A stretch of 64,000 nt of DNA, taken from Breoghania sp037026715. GTDB lineage: Bacteria > Pseudomonadota > Alphaproteobacteria > Rhizobiales > Stappiaceae. The translations under genes were made by a program, and so were the position numbers. How positions within the stretch are numbered: position 1 is the first letter of the stretch; the number at the start of each line of letters is the position of its first letter. The stretch spans positions 186,001 through 250,000 of the forward strand of contig NZ_JBANCG010000004.1 in the NCBI RefSeq assembly GCF_037026715.1, given 5' to 3'. The notes beneath the pieces are model-generated. The model made no database searches. It was not told the origin of the DNA and was given only the letters and a program-made list of their open reading frames with translations. Below are positions 18,575 through 27,063 of this stretch, in pieces.

Positions 18575-19188
18575 TCATCGCAATCGACGGGCCGGCCGCT
18601 TCCGGCAAGGGCACGCTTGCGCGACGGCTGGCGGCGCGTTTCGGGCTCCATCATCTGGACACCGGGCTCACCTACCGAGCGGCTGCGGCCAAGATGCTCG
18701 CCGACGGCGTTCCCCTCGATGACGAGACGCAGGCCGCACAGGCGGCGGAACACGTTGACTTCTCCGCTCTCGACCGCGATACCCTGTCTCTGCACGAGAT
18801 CGGAGAGGCTGCCTCCAGGATCGCGGTGATGCCCACGGTCCGCCGCGCCCTGGTGGAGGGTCAGCGCAGGTTCGCGCAGATCCCGCCCGGAGCCGTTCTC
18901 GACGGCCGCGACATCGGCACGGTGGTGTGCCCGGACGCGGACGTGAAGCTCTTCGTCACCGCCTCGCCGCAGGTGCGGGCGCGGCGACGCACGGACGAAC
19001 TCCAAGGGCGCGGGCTCGCCGCGAATTACGACGAAATCCTCGCCGATCTCGTGCGCCGCGACGAACGAGACAGCACGCGTACCGACTCTCCGTTAAGGCC
19101 GGCGGACGATGCGCACTTGCTCGATACCTCGGAAATGGATATAGAGACCGCGTTCCGTAAGGCTGTGGATATTGTCGACGGCCTGTGA
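18571..19188 (+). CDS. cmk: Cytidylate kinase
   Basis: A 205-residue NMP kinase that phosphorylates CMP and dCMP with ATP. The P-loop is GPAASGKGTLARRLA at residues 6-20, LDTGLTYRAAA binds the substrate, and LDGRDIGTVVCPDADVKLFVTAS is the hallmark block near residue 110. The ATGA overlap with aroA (18571-18574) indicates translational coupling. The order aroA-cmk-rpsA is widely conserved in alphaproteobacteria. A terminator follows at 19212. Confidence 0.95.
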   Translation: MIIAIDGPAASGKGTLARRLAARFGLHHLDTGLTYRAAAAKMLADGVPLDDETQAAQAAEHVDFSALDRDTLSLHEIGEAASRIAVMPTVRRALVEGQRRFAQIPPGAVLDGRDIGTVVCPDADVKLFVTASPQVRARRRTDELQGRGLAANYDEILADLVRRDERDSTRTDSPLRPADDAHLLDTSEMDIETAFRKAVDIVDGL

Positions 19189-19211
19189 GGGCGGAACCGC
19201 ATAGAGCTGCG

Positions 19212-19243
19212 AAGGGGGCACCTCCGGGCCGCGCCCCTTTTTT
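19212..19243 (+). terminator. Rho-independent terminator after cmk
   Basis: An eight-base-pair stem AAGGGGGC/GCGCCCC-type pairing (19212-19219 with 19233-19240, including one G-U) with a 13-base loop runs into a six-T tract. It lies 23 bases after the cmk stop and should separate aroA-cmk from rpsA. Confidence 0.7.
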
Positions 19244-19580
19244 GGCATTCGGGACCATGTGCCCGAACGGGAGGTGATCTTCATCCGGCGACGCCGGTTC
19301 GATCCGTCCTTTTGCCGCTGTTCCGGCCTTCGGCCCTCACTCGGTTGCCCGCACAAGAGCTGCCATGGGCAGGGTCTGCGTGCCGGTGCTGCCGACCGCG
19401 TGTGACCTCACCGCCTTCCGGACACATTGAGAATGAAATGAAGACCGCCCGCAGTCCAGGCGCCTGCGCCGGCCGTTCCTTTGGAACGGATGCCTCCCGC
19501 GAAGGGGAGGCCGGCTGGATCCTGCGGACAAACGCAACACGAACCACCGGTGCATGCCAGAAATGGCTTATGGAGTTTCA
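19244..19580 (+). promoter_or_regulatory. rpsA leader region
   Basis: These 337 bases between the cmk terminator and rpsA hold no convincing gene. They must include the rpsA promoter and a leader; GGAG at 19572-19575 is the ribosome binding site. In many bacteria rpsA is autoregulated through its leader, but no structure could be assigned here by eye. Confidence 0.35.
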
Positions 19581-21296
19581 ATGACCGCTTTGAATCCCTC
19601 TACCGAGGATTTTGCTGCCCTGCTCGACGAGTCTTATGGCGGCTCGGAAATGCAGGAAGGCACCGTCGTCAAGGGGACGGTGATCGCTTTCGAAAAGGAT
19701 CTCGCCGTCATCGACGTCGGGCTCAAGGTCGAAGGTCGCGTTCCGCTGAAGGAATTCGGCGCCAAGGCGCGCGATGGCGAAATGAAGATCGGCGACGTGG
19801 TCGAGGTTTACCTGGAGCGCGTGGAAAATGCGCTCGGTGAAGCCGTCCTGTCGCGCGACAAGGCTCGCCGCGAGGAAAGCTGGGTCCGTCTGGAAGTCTC
19901 GTTCGAGAAGAACGAGAAGGTCACCGGCCAGATCTTCAACCAGGTCAAGGGCGGCTTCACCGTCGATCTCGACGGCGCCGTGGCCTTCCTGCCGCGCTCC
20001 CAGGTGGACATCCGCCCGGTGCGCGACGTCGGCCCGCTGATGCACACGCCGCAGCCCTTCCAGATCCTGAAGATGGACAAGCGCCGCGGCAACATCGTCG
20101 TCTCGCGCCGTGTCGTCCTCGAAGAGACCCGTGCGGAGCAGCGCTCCGAGCTGGTCCAGAGCCTCGAGGAAGGCCAGGTCGTGGAAGGCGTGGTCAAGAA
20201 CATCACCGATTACGGTGCGTTCGTCGACCTCGGCGGCATCGATGGCCTGCTGCACGTCACCGACATCGCGTGGCGCCGCATCAACCATCCGTCGGAAGTT
20301 CTGTCCATCGGCCAGACGGTCAAGGTGCAGATCATCCGCGTCAACCAGGAAACCCACCGCATTTCGCTCGGCATGAAGCAGCTCGAGGCGGATCCGTGGG
20401 AAGGCATCGAGGCCAAGTACCCGGTCAACGCGCGCTTCACCGGCCGCGTCACGAACATCACCGACTACGGTGCGTTCGTGGAACTGGAGCCGGGCATCGA
20501 GGGCCTGATCCACGTCTCCGAGATGAGCTGGACCAAGAAGAACATCCATCCGGGCAAGATCGTCGCCACCTCTCAGGAGGTCGAGGTGATGGTGCTCGAG
20601 GTGGATCCGGTCAAGCGCCGTATCTCGCTGGGCCTCAAGCAGACCCTGCAGAACCCGTGGGATGCCTTCGCCGAGAAGTTCCCGGCCGGCACGGTCGTGG
20701 AAGGCGAGGTCAAGAACAAGACCGAGTTCGGTCTGTTCATCGGTCTCGAGGGCGACGTCGACGGCATGGTCCACCTCTCCGATCTCGACTGGAACCGTCC
20801 GGGCGAAGTCGTCATCGAGGAGTTCAAGAAGGGCGACATGGTCAAGGCCGTGGTGCTCGACGTGGACGTCGACAAGGAGCGCATCTCGCTCGGCATCAAG
20901 CAGCTTGAAGGCGATCCGTTCGACACGGCGGCTTCCGGCGATGTCCGCAAGGGCGCCGTCGTCACCTGCGAGATCGTCGAGGTGAAGGACACCGGCCTGG
21001 AAGTGAAGCTCGCCGACAGCGATCTGACGGCGTTCATCCGCCGCGCCGATCTGTCGCGCGATCGCTCCGAGCAGCGCCCCGAGCGCTTCTCCGTGGGCGA
21101 GAAGGTCGATGCCCGTATCACCCAGTTCGACAAGAAGACCCGCCGTATCTCCCTCTCCATCAAGGCGCTGGAAATCGCCGAGGAGAAGGAAGCCGTGGCG
21201 CAGTACGGCTCGACGGATGCCGGCGCCTCGCTCGGCGACATTCTGGGCGCCGCTCTGAAGGCTCAGCAGGAAAACGGCGAGGGCGACGAGGAGTAG
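19581..21296 (+). CDS. rpsA: 30S ribosomal protein S1
   Basis: A 571-residue protein built from six S1 (OB-fold) repeats, beginning at about residues 20, 105, 190, 277, 364 and 450. Repeats 3 and 4 are the most canonical (ITDYGAFVDL and ITDYGAFVEL followed by GLLHVTD and GLIHVSE). S1 recruits mRNA to the 30S subunit and melts structure near the start codon. ATG 19581 (MTALNPSTEDFAALL) is preferred over the in-frame ATG 19554, because GGAG sits five bases upstream and the N-terminus matches the family. Strong terminator structures lie on both sides, so it is probably its own transcription unit. Confidence 0.97.
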   Translation: MTALNPSTEDFAALLDESYGGSEMQEGTVVKGTVIAFEKDLAVIDVGLKVEGRVPLKEFGAKARDGEMKIGDVVEVYLERVENALGEAVLSRDKARREESWVRLEVSFEKNEKVTGQIFNQVKGGFTVDLDGAVAFLPRSQVDIRPVRDVGPLMHTPQPFQILKMDKRRGNIVVSRRVVLEETRAEQRSELVQSLEEGQVVEGVVKNITDYGAFVDLGGIDGLLHVTDIAWRRINHPSEVLSIGQTVKVQIIRVNQETHRISLGMKQLEADPWEGIEAKYPVNARFTGRVTNITDYGAFVELEPGIEGLIHVSEMSWTKKNIHPGKIVATSQEVEVMVLEVDPVKRRISLGLKQTLQNPWDAFAEKFPAGTVVEGEVKNKTEFGLFIGLEGDVDGMVHLSDLDWNRPGEVVIEEFKKGDMVKAVVLDVDVDKERISLGIKQLEGDPFDTAASGDVRKGAVVTCEIVEVKDTGLEVKLADSDLTAFIRRADLSRDRSEQRPERFSVGEKVDARITQFDKKTRRISLSIKALEIAEEKEAVAQYGSTDAGASLGDILGAALKAQQENGEGDEE

Positions 21297-21323
21297 GATC
21301 TCCTTGCGCATTGCCAAAGATCG

Positions 21324-21359
21324 GGGCCCGCGCGGTTGACGCGCGGGCCCTTTTCTTTT
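21324..21359 (+). terminator. Rho-independent terminator after rpsA
   Basis: A perfect ten-base-pair stem (GGGCCCGCGC at 21324-21333 with GCGCGGGCCC at 21341-21350), a seven-base loop and the tract TTTTCTTTT. It begins 28 bases after the rpsA stop and is one of the clearest terminators in the window. Confidence 0.9.
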
Positions 21360-21661
21360 GAAGTAGCACCCCGGCGAGCCCGTTCGCCGGTAATCTGTAT
21401 TCGGAGATTTGAGTCGCACGCGGGGACCGGTCCCCGGACGCGGGACCGAAAGAGCTCCCGCAATCCGGCTTCGGCCCGATCGTCCTGCCGGTATCGGCGC
21501 CCGTTACCGGCGCCGACGGCTCGGGGCGCTGCCTGCGCAAGCCTTCGGGACGCCGCACGCTCGCACGAGCGCCAACCGGGCGGCCCGACCTTTTGAAATC
21601 GAGCATTCCCGAACCCGGGCGGCAACGTTGCGGACGGACTGCTCAAGGAGGCATGAGCCCC
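21360..21661 (+). other. Upstream region of sppA without a visible gene
   Basis: About 300 bases between the rpsA terminator and sppA. It should carry the sppA-ihfB promoter, and AAGGAGG at 21645-21651 is a strong ribosome binding site for the ATG at 21662. No RNA gene, repeat or supported ORF was found. Confidence 0.4.
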
Positions 21662-22669
21662 ATGACGTTCGATGCCGACGTGATCGTCGACCGGCGCCGC
21701 CTGCGCCGAAAACTCACCTTCTGGCGCGTGCTTGCCGTCATCGGCGTCGCGGCCGCGATCATCGTGGCCGGCGCCTATGCGTACGGGGTCGAGGGTGGCG
21801 CGAAGAGCCGGCCGCACATCGCCCGGCTGGACATTTCCGGCCTGATCACCGACGATCGCGACCGGCTGGCGCTGATCGACCGGATGACCAAGTCCGATGC
21901 GGTGAAGGGCGTAATCGTCGCCATCAACAGCCCCGGCGGCTCGACCACCGGCGGCGAGGGCGTCGTGGAGGCGCTCGCGAAACTGCGCGCCAAGAAGCCC
22001 GTCGTCGCCCATATCGGCACGGTCGGCGCCTCGGCCGGCTACATGATCGCGATCGCCGCCGACCACGTGGTCGCCCGGCACAACTCGATCACCGCATCTA
22101 TCGGCGTGCTCTTCCAGTACGGCAACGCGGGCAAGCTGCTCGACACGATCGGCGTGCACATGGAAGCGGTAAAGAGCGCTCCGCTGAAGGCCGAGCCGGA
22201 TTTCTATTCCGAAACATCGCCGGAGGCGCGCGCCATGCTCGCCTCTCTGGTCAAGGACAGCTACGACTGGTTCGTCGATTTCGTCGCCGAGCGGCGCGGC
22301 CTCGACCCGCAAACGGCGCGCGCACTCGCCGACGGACGTGTCATGACCGGCAACCAGGCGCTTGCGGCCAAGCTGATCGACGAGTTGGGCGGCGAGGAGG
22401 CGGCCCGGCAATGGCTGGTTTCCGAAAAGGGCCTGGATGAGACACTGCCGGTCATCGAGTGGCGCAAGGACGAACCGGCCTTCGGCGAGCTCGGCTTTAC
22501 GGGTAAAGTTGCCCAGTTGTTCGGCAAAGGCGTCGCCGAGGCCGTGTTCGGCACCGGTACAATCCGTAAAATAGTGCTGCCGGAAGCACTTATGCTTGAC
22601 GGTCTGGTATCTGTTTGGCAGGCTCCTTCGATCGCCGAGACACAGATTACCGGGGGGGCGAACGAATGA
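21662..22669 (+). CDS. sppA: Signal peptide peptidase SppA
   Basis: A 335-residue inner-membrane serine protease of the S49 family, short 36-kDa type. One N-terminal membrane helix (about 20-42) anchors a periplasmic catalytic domain. The nucleophile is Ser in TVGASAGYM and the general base is the Lys in AVKSAPLKAEPD. SppA degrades leftover signal peptides. ATG 21662 is chosen because AAGGAGG lies ten bases upstream, whereas the ATG at 21653 is too close to it. The stop overlaps the ihfB start (ATGA at 22666-22669). Confidence 0.93.
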   Translation: MTFDADVIVDRRRLRRKLTFWRVLAVIGVAAAIIVAGAYAYGVEGGAKSRPHIARLDISGLITDDRDRLALIDRMTKSDAVKGVIVAINSPGGSTTGGEGVVEALAKLRAKKPVVAHIGTVGASAGYMIAIAADHVVARHNSITASIGVLFQYGNAGKLLDTIGVHMEAVKSAPLKAEPDFYSETSPEARAMLASLVKDSYDWFVDFVAERRGLDPQTARALADGRVMTGNQALAAKLIDELGGEEAARQWLVSEKGLDETLPVIEWRKDEPAFGELGFTGKVAQLFGKGVAEAVFGTGTIRKIVLPEALMLDGLVSVWQAPSIAETQITGGANE

Positions 22670-22968
22670 TAAAATCGGAACTCGTTCAACGCATCGCAGA
22701 ACAGAACCCGCACCTGTATCAGCGCGATGTCGAGAATATCGTCAATGCGATCCTTGACGAGATCGTTGATGCCCTCAAAGGCGGTGACCGGGTGGAGTTG
22801 CGCGGCTTCGGCGCCTTTTCCGTGAAGAACCGCCCCGCCCGCGTCGGTCGCAATCCGCGCACCGGGCAGAAGGTCGATGTCACGGAGAAGTACGTCCCCT
22901 TCTTCAAGACCGGCAAGGAAATGCGCGAACGGCTGAACGGCGGCAAGGATCTCGGCGCCGACGACTGA
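22666..22968 (+). CDS. ihfB: Integration host factor subunit beta
   Basis: A 100-residue HU/IHF-family DNA-bending protein. The N-terminus MIKSELVQRIAEQNPHLYQRD is typical of IHF-beta, and the DNA-contacting beta arm contains RVGRNPRTGQ with the Pro that intercalates between bases. IHF-beta pairs with IHF-alpha, not encoded here, to bend DNA at promoters, replication origins and recombination sites. Translation is coupled to sppA by a four-base overlap, a common alphaproteobacterial arrangement. Confidence 0.95.
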   Translation: MIKSELVQRIAEQNPHLYQRDVENIVNAILDEIVDALKGGDRVELRGFGAFSVKNRPARVGRNPRTGQKVDVTEKYVPFFKTGKEMRERLNGGKDLGADD

Positions 22969-23361
22969 GCCTGACGCCCCACCTTGCGCACGCCAGGAGC
23001 CCCCGGAACAGGCATCCGGGTGGCCTGACCTGCATATCCGGCATTCCTTTTCGATGCTCGCGCGCCCACGCAGCCTCGGTTCTCGATCCGTTCGGGCCGG
23101 GGGTTTGCGCCTTTCCCGCCGCATGCGGCATCCCGTGTCACTCTCCCCCACTTGCCGCTTGCCCCCCATTCGCGGCATCATGGTTGTGAATTGCGTCGCT
23201 TCGCGCCTTCGGGCCTGTTCCGTGCACCCGGGAAACCAGATCGCCGGGAACGGGCTCGCAGAGTGCTCCCGAGCGGTTTTCCGTCGTTCCGGCGATTTCG
23301 TCACGACGGCAGGCGCTCTGACGGGGCCCCGCGCGGCCCAACAGCATGAGGTTCCTCCGCC
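22969..23361. other. Long intergenic region between ihfB and the LapA-like gene
   Basis: 393 bases with no supported gene. Visible features are small palindromes only: GCCGCATGCGGC in the middle of the region, and CCCCGG-N9-CCGGG soon after ihfB that lacks a T tract. No promoter or terminator can be assigned with confidence. Confidence 0.35.
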
Positions 23362-23742
23362 GTGCTCAAACGGATCGTCAAGACCATCCTGCTCCTGCCT
23401 GTCGCCCTGGTGGCCGGGCTGATCATTCTGCTTGCCGTGGCCAACCGTCACGAAACGATGCTGTCGCTCGATCCGCTTTCGCCGGGTCAGCCGGCCTTCT
23501 CGATCACCGTACCGCTGTTCTGGCTGCTTTTTGCCGCGCTCGGTATCGGCATCCTGCTCGGCGGCATCGGCGCATGGGCCAGACAGGGCAAGTGGCGCCG
23601 CCAGGCGCGCCACAAGCGCCGCGAGGCCGACAGCCTGCGCCACGAGACGGAACGGCTGAAGGAAGAAGTGCAGGCGGTCAGCCCCGCGCGTCCCGGCCTG
23701 CCGGCCCCTGCTTCCACTTCGGGCGACAAGCGCGCCGCCTAA
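23362..23742 (+). CDS. LapA-domain inner-membrane protein
   Basis: A 126-residue protein with two membrane helices (about 6-26 and 49-70) and a basic, helical cytoplasmic tail (QARHKRREADSLRHETERL). This is the LapA/DUF1049 architecture; in E. coli LapA takes part in lipopolysaccharide assembly control. The start is GTG 23362 with GAGG about ten bases upstream. LapA-like genes next to ihfB are common in the order. The exact role outside enterobacteria is not established. Confidence 0.8.
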   Translation: MLKRIVKTILLLPVALVAGLIILLAVANRHETMLSLDPLSPGQPAFSITVPLFWLLFAALGIGILLGGIGAWARQGKWRRQARHKRREADSLRHETERLKEEVQAVSPARPGLPAPASTSGDKRAA

Positions 23743-23825
23743 AACACCGCCCGACCGGTTTTCGCCGCAGGGCGTAGACCCGTGTTCGGGAAGGATGGCC
23801 GGCTTTTTCAGAGCGAGGGGTGCGG

Positions 23826-24788
23826 ATGCGTGTGATTACCGCTGCCGAGATCAACGGCTCCCTGACGTTCCGCGATCTGGTGGAAACGCTTCGAAGCGCC
23901 TTTCGCGCCGACGTCGCCGCACCGGTGCGCCACCAGCACACCATCGCGCGCCCAGACGGCGCGGATGCCGCGCTGCTGCTGATGCCCGCATGGAACGATT
24001 TCGCCGCGCAGGGCACCTCGCAGCGAGGCTATATCGGCGTCAAGATCGTCTCCGTCTTTCCCGACAACGCGATGCTCTCCAAGCCTTCCGTCATGGGCAC
24101 CTACATGCTCATGTCGGGCCAGACAGGAGAGCCGCTGGCGGTGATGGACGGACAGGCGATCACGCTTTGGCGCACGGCTGCCGCCTCCGCGCTTGCCGCA
24201 GGCTATCTCGCGCGCGAGGACAGCAAGCGGCTGATGATGATCGGCGCCGGCGCCCTGTCGCCCTACCTGATCCGCGCCCATGCGGCCGTGCGACCGATCT
24301 CGGAGGTGCTGATCTGGAACCGCACGCCTTCGGCGGCTGAAAAGCTCGCGCGCGCGATCAACGGCCGGCACGGTCTGACAGTGCGTGCGACGGAGGATCT
24401 GGAAGGGGGCGTGCGCGGTGCGGACGTCATTTCCTGCGCGACGATCTCGCCGGAGCCGCTGGTTCTCGGAGACTGGCTTTCCCCCGGCAGCCACCTCGAT
24501 CTGGTCGGCGCCTTCCGGCCCGACCTTCGCGAAAGCGACGATGCGGCGGTCACCAAGGCGCGGCTCTTCGTGGATACGCGTGCCGGCGCCCTGTCGGAGG
24601 CCGGCGATCTGGTCCAGCCCATCGCCGCCGGCGTCATTTCCGCCGAGGACATCGCCGCCGATCTCAGCGAGCTGTGCCGCGGCGAAAAGGCCGGGCGGCG
24701 GTTTTACGACCAGGTGACGCTGTTCAAGTCGACCGGCACCGCGATCGAGGATCTTGCTGCCGCCATACACGTCTTCCGCAGGGCCTGA
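23826..24788 (+). CDS. Ornithine cyclodeaminase / mu-crystallin family protein
   Basis: A 320-residue NAD(P)-dependent enzyme. Substrate-side residues include YIGVKIVSVFPDN near 62 and DGQAITLWRTAAASALAA near 108; the dinucleotide-binding fold begins MMIGAGALSPYLIRA near residue 138, with Gly-x-Gly-x-x-x-x. The family includes ornithine cyclodeaminase, ketimine reductases and alanine dehydrogenase; GAG rather than GTG follows the first Gly, so the exact activity is open. ATG 23826 is preferred (GAGG seven bases upstream) over GTG 23820. It lies 83 bases after the LapA-like gene, where many related genomes carry the trp genes. Confidence 0.85.
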   Translation: MRVITAAEINGSLTFRDLVETLRSAFRADVAAPVRHQHTIARPDGADAALLLMPAWNDFAAQGTSQRGYIGVKIVSVFPDNAMLSKPSVMGTYMLMSGQTGEPLAVMDGQAITLWRTAAASALAAGYLAREDSKRLMMIGAGALSPYLIRAHAAVRPISEVLIWNRTPSAAEKLARAINGRHGLTVRATEDLEGGVRGADVISCATISPEPLVLGDWLSPGSHLDLVGAFRPDLRESDDAAVTKARLFVDTRAGALSEAGDLVQPIAAGVISAEDIAADLSELCRGEKAGRRFYDQVTLFKSTGTAIEDLAAAIHVFRRA

Positions 24789-24810
24789 CCGGGCCGCGTT
24801 GAGGCGCTCC

Positions 24811-25428
24811 CTACTCGCTGCCCGGAGCCCGATAGCCCGGAAGCGACCAACCGTACTGGATGGCGCCGGCGCGCAGGACGAAGGCGATGAGGCCCCCAAC
24901 GGCCGCCGCCGGCCACGGCGGAACCGAGAACTCGACCATCACCACATAGGAGAACGCTCCGGCAAAGGCAGCGGTCAGATAGATCTCGCGGTTGACGATG
25001 ACGCTCGGCTGGCTGGCGATCGTATCCCGGATCACGCTGCCGAAAGCCGCCGTGGCGACGCCCATCAGCACGGCAACCGCGGGCCGGTCGATCACGGTCA
25101 GCGTCTTGGCGGCACCCATGACGGAATAGCTCGCCATGCCCACTGCATCGGCCCAGCGCAACGGCTTGCCGAGCGCCTCGCCCAGATGCGCCATGAACCA
25201 CGTCGCGATGCCTGAAACGACACAGACGACGAGATAAGTCTGGTCGCCCACCCAGAAGACCGGAACGCCAAGCAACAGGTCGCGCAACGTTCCCCCGCCG
25301 ATGCCGGTGAACGTCGCAAGCAGCACGAAGGCGAGGATGTCAAGCTTCAGGCGCGAGGCGACGATGCCGCCGGAGACGGCAAAGACCGCCACGCCGATGA
25401 AATCGAGGATCTGGAGAAGGTTTGCCAT
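24811..25428 (-). CDS. TRIC cation channel family membrane protein
   Basis: A 205-residue protein of six or seven membrane helices made of two repeated TRIC units (former UPF0126). Each unit has a glycine-rich kinked helix and a conserved R-D: GIGGGTLRDLLLG near residue 45 and ATAAFGSVIRDTI near residue 130. Prokaryotic TRIC proteins are trimeric monovalent cation channels of the inner membrane. It converges on the ornithine cyclodeaminase-family gene with 22 bases between stops. Confidence 0.9.
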   Translation of the reverse strand: MANLLQILDFIGVAVFAVSGGIVASRLKLDILAFVLLATFTGIGGGTLRDLLLGVPVFWVGDQTYLVVCVVSGIATWFMAHLGEALGKPLRWADAVGMASYSVMGAAKTLTVIDRPAVAVLMGVATAAFGSVIRDTIASQPSVIVNREIYLTAAFAGAFSYVVMVEFSVPPWPAAAVGGLIAFVLRAGAIQYGWSLPGYRAPGSE

Positions 25429-25613
25429 GCGGCAGGGTAGCCTGAAAGGGGGCGGCCGGAAACGGGAGCCAGGGACTTGTCGCAGAACTCATTCGCTCGT
25501 TGCCGGCGCCAACCGCTGCCGTCCGGTTGAGAATTCAGCTCCGGTGCTCAATCTCTTCAGTGTCATCGACTCGCTTTGCGAAAATGCGCGCCCCGAAAAC
25601 CGATGCTTCCACC
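25429..25613. other. Intergenic sequence upstream of the TRIC gene
   Basis: 185 bases between the TRIC start and the double-hairpin repeat; with the repeat and the rest up to grpE it forms a 350-base gap. It should contain the TRIC promoter. No gene is visible. Confidence 0.35.
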
Positions 25614-25702
25614 GTCATCACCCGGCGAAGTCCGGGTGATCCAGCGTTCGCCACACATGCCGCGGCCGGCAGTGGATTGCCCGGACTTCGCCGGGCAATG
25701 AC
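25614..25702. repeat. Double-hairpin dispersed repeat, copy 1
   Basis: An 89-base element made of two hairpins in opposite orientation. Hairpin 1 is ATCACCCGG/CCGGGTGAT (25617-25640) with loop CGAAGT; hairpin 2 is ATTGCCCGG/CCGGGCAAT (25676-25699) with loop ACTTCG, the complement of the first loop. The element is bounded by GTCAT and ATGAC. An 89-base copy with the same hairpins is at 53401-53489 and a single hairpin is at 58363. It follows the grpE stop by 76 bases. REP-like palindromes of this kind are common in alphaproteobacterial intergenic DNA. Confidence 0.85.
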
Positions 25703-25778
25703 GACGGGAGGGCATGAGGGGGAAGAATTCGCAGATAAACCAGTTCCCTGCCAGTTCCCCGCTTGTCCGGGCCGGATC

Positions 25779-26435
25779 TTACGCCGTCTTGTCGACCGTC
25801 TGTCCGGCCTCGCCGGCGCCCTCCGGCTTCGGCTGCGGCTTGGGGCCGCCACGGGCGACGCCGACCATGGCCGGACGTAAAACGCGCTCGCCGATCACGT
25901 AGCCGGTCTGGACCACCTGCACGACCGTGCCGTTGGGCACCTGGTCGTTCGGCACCTCGAACATCGCCTGGTGGAAGTTCGGATCGAACTTCTCGCCCGA
26001 CGGGTCGATCTGCTTCACGCCGTGCTTCTGGAGCTGGTTGAGCATCTCGCGCTCGGTCATCTCCACGCCTTCCAGAAGCGCCTTCAGACCATCGTCGGCA
26101 TTGGCGCGCATTTCCTCCGGAACGGCTTCAAGCGCCCGGCGCAGGTTGTCGCCGACATTCAGCATGTCGCGGGCGAAGCTGGCGATCGCATAGGATTTCG
26201 CGTCCGAGATCTCACGCTCGGTGCGCCGGCGCAAGTTCTCCATCTCCGCCAGCGTGCGCAGCGTGCGATCCTTCAGCTCGGCGTTCTCCGCGACAAGCGC
26301 ATCCGCGTCCTTCGGGCCGTCGTCGTTCGCCGCGTCCGCCGGGTCGTTTGCCTGCGCGCCTGCGGCTGCGCGCGCCCTTTCCTCGGCGAGATCCACCGCG
26401 GCTTCGTTTTCAGTGTTCTTGGTTTCGTCGCTCAT
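25779..26435 (-). CDS. grpE: Nucleotide exchange factor GrpE
   Basis: A 218-residue co-chaperone that releases ADP from DnaK. An acidic disordered N-terminus (about 1-55) leads to a long coiled coil (about 60-115, with TLAEMENLRRRTERE), then a four-helix bundle and the C-terminal beta domain (GVKQIDPSGEKFDPNFHQAM and VVQVVQTGYVIGERVLRPA), matching the family. In many relatives grpE follows hrcA; here no hrcA is near. The start ATG at 26435 has GGGGA a few bases upstream. Confidence 0.95.
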   Translation of the reverse strand: MSDETKNTENEAAVDLAEERARAAAGAQANDPADAANDDGPKDADALVAENAELKDRTLRTLAEMENLRRRTEREISDAKSYAIASFARDMLNVGDNLRRALEAVPEEMRANADDGLKALLEGVEMTEREMLNQLQKHGVKQIDPSGEKFDPNFHQAMFEVPNDQVPNGTVVQVVQTGYVIGERVLRPAMVGVARGGPKPQPKPEGAGEAGQTVDKTA

Positions 26436-26571
26436 AGTGTCCCCGTCATCGAAACGGCAGGAATGATACCGATTGTGGCTCGCATTTGAGGGTTCCGGCG
26501 CAGAAAATCAAGTCCGCTCATCCCGCGGCATCCTGTTGCGCGGCCGACCTGTCGCGAGAGCCCGGCAAGAC

Positions 26572-26604
26572 AAAGGCCCCGGCGCTGCGGGCACCGGGGC
26601 CTTT
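26572..26604 (-). terminator. Hairpin terminator after trxA
   Basis: A perfect 11-base-pair stem (AAAGGCCCCGG at 26572-26582 with CCGGGGCCTTT at 26594-26604) and 11-base loop lie 35 bases downstream of trxA on the minus strand. Only three T residues follow the GC core, so it is a modest but credible terminator for addBA-trxA or trxA alone. Confidence 0.65.
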
Positions 26605-26638
26605 GACGTGTCTCACGGCCGGGGCCCGACGGGCCGGA

Positions 26639-26959
26639 TCAAAGCGCGCTCTTGATCCAGTCCGAAAGCCGGCTCTTCGGCGCGGCGCCAACCTGGGTGG
26701 CGGCGAGCTCGCCATTCTTGAACAGCAGAAGCGTCGGGATGGAGCGAACGCCGTACTTGATCGCCGTGTTCTGGTTTTCGTCGACGTTCAGCTTGGCGAT
26801 CTTCACCTGGCCTTCCATCTCGTTGGCGATCTCGTCGAGCGCCGGGGCGATCTGCTTGCACGGTCCGCACCATTCCGCCCAGAAATCGACGACGACGGGT
26901 TCGGAAGAATTCAGCACGTCCGTATCGAAAGACGCGTCGGTGACCTTTTCAGTCGCCAT
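26639..26959 (-). CDS. trxA: Thioredoxin
   Basis: A 106-residue thioredoxin with active site WCGPC near residue 31 in VVDFWAEWCGPCKQIAP and the cis-Pro loop RSIPTLLLF near residue 75. It reduces protein disulfides with electrons from thioredoxin reductase. ATG 26959 (MATEKVTDASF) has GAGG upstream and gives the normal family length; the frame remains open further upstream without family similarity. It follows addA on the same strand by 104 bases. Confidence 0.96.
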   Translation of the reverse strand: MATEKVTDASFDTDVLNSSEPVVVDFWAEWCGPCKQIAPALDEIANEMEGQVKIAKLNVDENQNTAIKYGVRSIPTLLLFKNGELAATQVGAAPKSRLSDWIKSAL

Positions 26960-27063
26960 GGGAAAACCTCTTCGGTTTGAGGGTCGCGCAATGCGACCCG
27001 CGTTGCCGCAAAAGTAGGAAGGTCGGCACGAGGCGTCAAGCGACGGGGCGTGTCTCCGACGCC

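Noticed and set aside
19578..21419. A 613-codon minus-strand frame opposite rpsA
   Set aside because: rpsA is certain from its six S1 repeats. The antisense product is repetitive only because rpsA is repetitive.
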